The position numbers and the translations under genes were made by a program. From assembly GCA_024233545.1 (NCBI GenBank), contig JACKPL010000013.1:1-41856 (forward strand): a DNA stretch of 41,856 nucleotides. Reading direction: 5' to 3'. Numbering within the stretch: the first letter of the stretch is position 1; every line of letters begins with the position of its first letter. The notes under the pieces are model-generated. The model saw only the letters and a list, made by a program, of their open reading frames with translations, did no database searches and was not told the DNA's origin. This stretch comes from a bacterium (GTDB taxonomy: Bacteria > Auribacterota > Auribacteria > Auribacterales > Auribacteraceae). Of the stretch, positions 41,774 through 41,856 are shown in pieces.

Positions 41774-41856
41774 AAAAATTCTCCTATTGGCTAATTGAAT
41801 ATGTTATTACGAGGTTTTCTCTTAACAAGACTATCACATAGGACGCATTTGTTACA

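Overview
The window looks like chromosomal DNA of a Gram-negative, flagellated, uncultured bacterium. The best guess is a member of Candidatus Omnitrophota or a related PVC-adjacent lineage. This rests on inference: a lipid A-type acyltransferase implies an outer membrane, a PEP-CTERM-like protein and a TIGR04073-like small protein suggest an exosortase-using lineage, and a truncated TraB/ChaN-like secreted protein is of a kind I associate with Omnitrophota. No rRNA or tRNA gene is visible, so taxonomy is unproven.

Layout. 1-1449 is the 5' part of a secreted TraB-like protein on the minus strand, running off the left edge. 1658-3700 (+) is a compact unit: acyltransferase, double-ACT regulator, peptide deformylase. 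3708-11915 (-) holds argC, a GT-C membrane glycosyltransferase, a PEP-CTERM-like protein, and a tight three-gene run of M23 peptidase, CgeB-type glycosyltransferase and nicotinamidase. 11989-12941 (+) has a small membrane protein and yqeY. 13070-15408 (-) is groEL, groES and a 93-aa orphan. 15625-17606 (+) is maf, a dihydrouridine synthase and the TIGR04073-like protein.

17769-23706 is a complete type II-C CRISPR-Cas locus: a divergent tracrRNA, cas9, cas1, cas2, and an array of 20 repeats. Each repeat, read on the minus strand, carries its own near-consensus promoter. A hairpin between cas2 and the array suits termination of the pre-crRNA. The cas2-distal half of the array has shortened repeats, short spacers and one 57-nt composite spacer. 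Beyond it (23879-24696, -) lie two unrecognised genes, one broken by a frameshift at a run of five G.

25039-34382 is the most distinctive part: eight consecutive short flagellin genes (268-269 aa), each with a strong ribosome binding site. The long leaders between them are mostly unrelated to each other. The coding sequences are near-identical in places and look mosaic. Almost every leader contains an extra Shine-Dalgarno-like sequence, usually about 170-220 nt before the flagellin start and usually without a start codon at normal spacing. A sigma-28-like promoter is seen at the head of the cluster. A 109-aa protein of unknown function closes it.

The right end holds a second GT-C membrane protein, htpX and clpB (+), and a secreted coiled-coil protein (-). 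groESL, htpX and clpB together give the window much of a heat-shock/protein-quality set.
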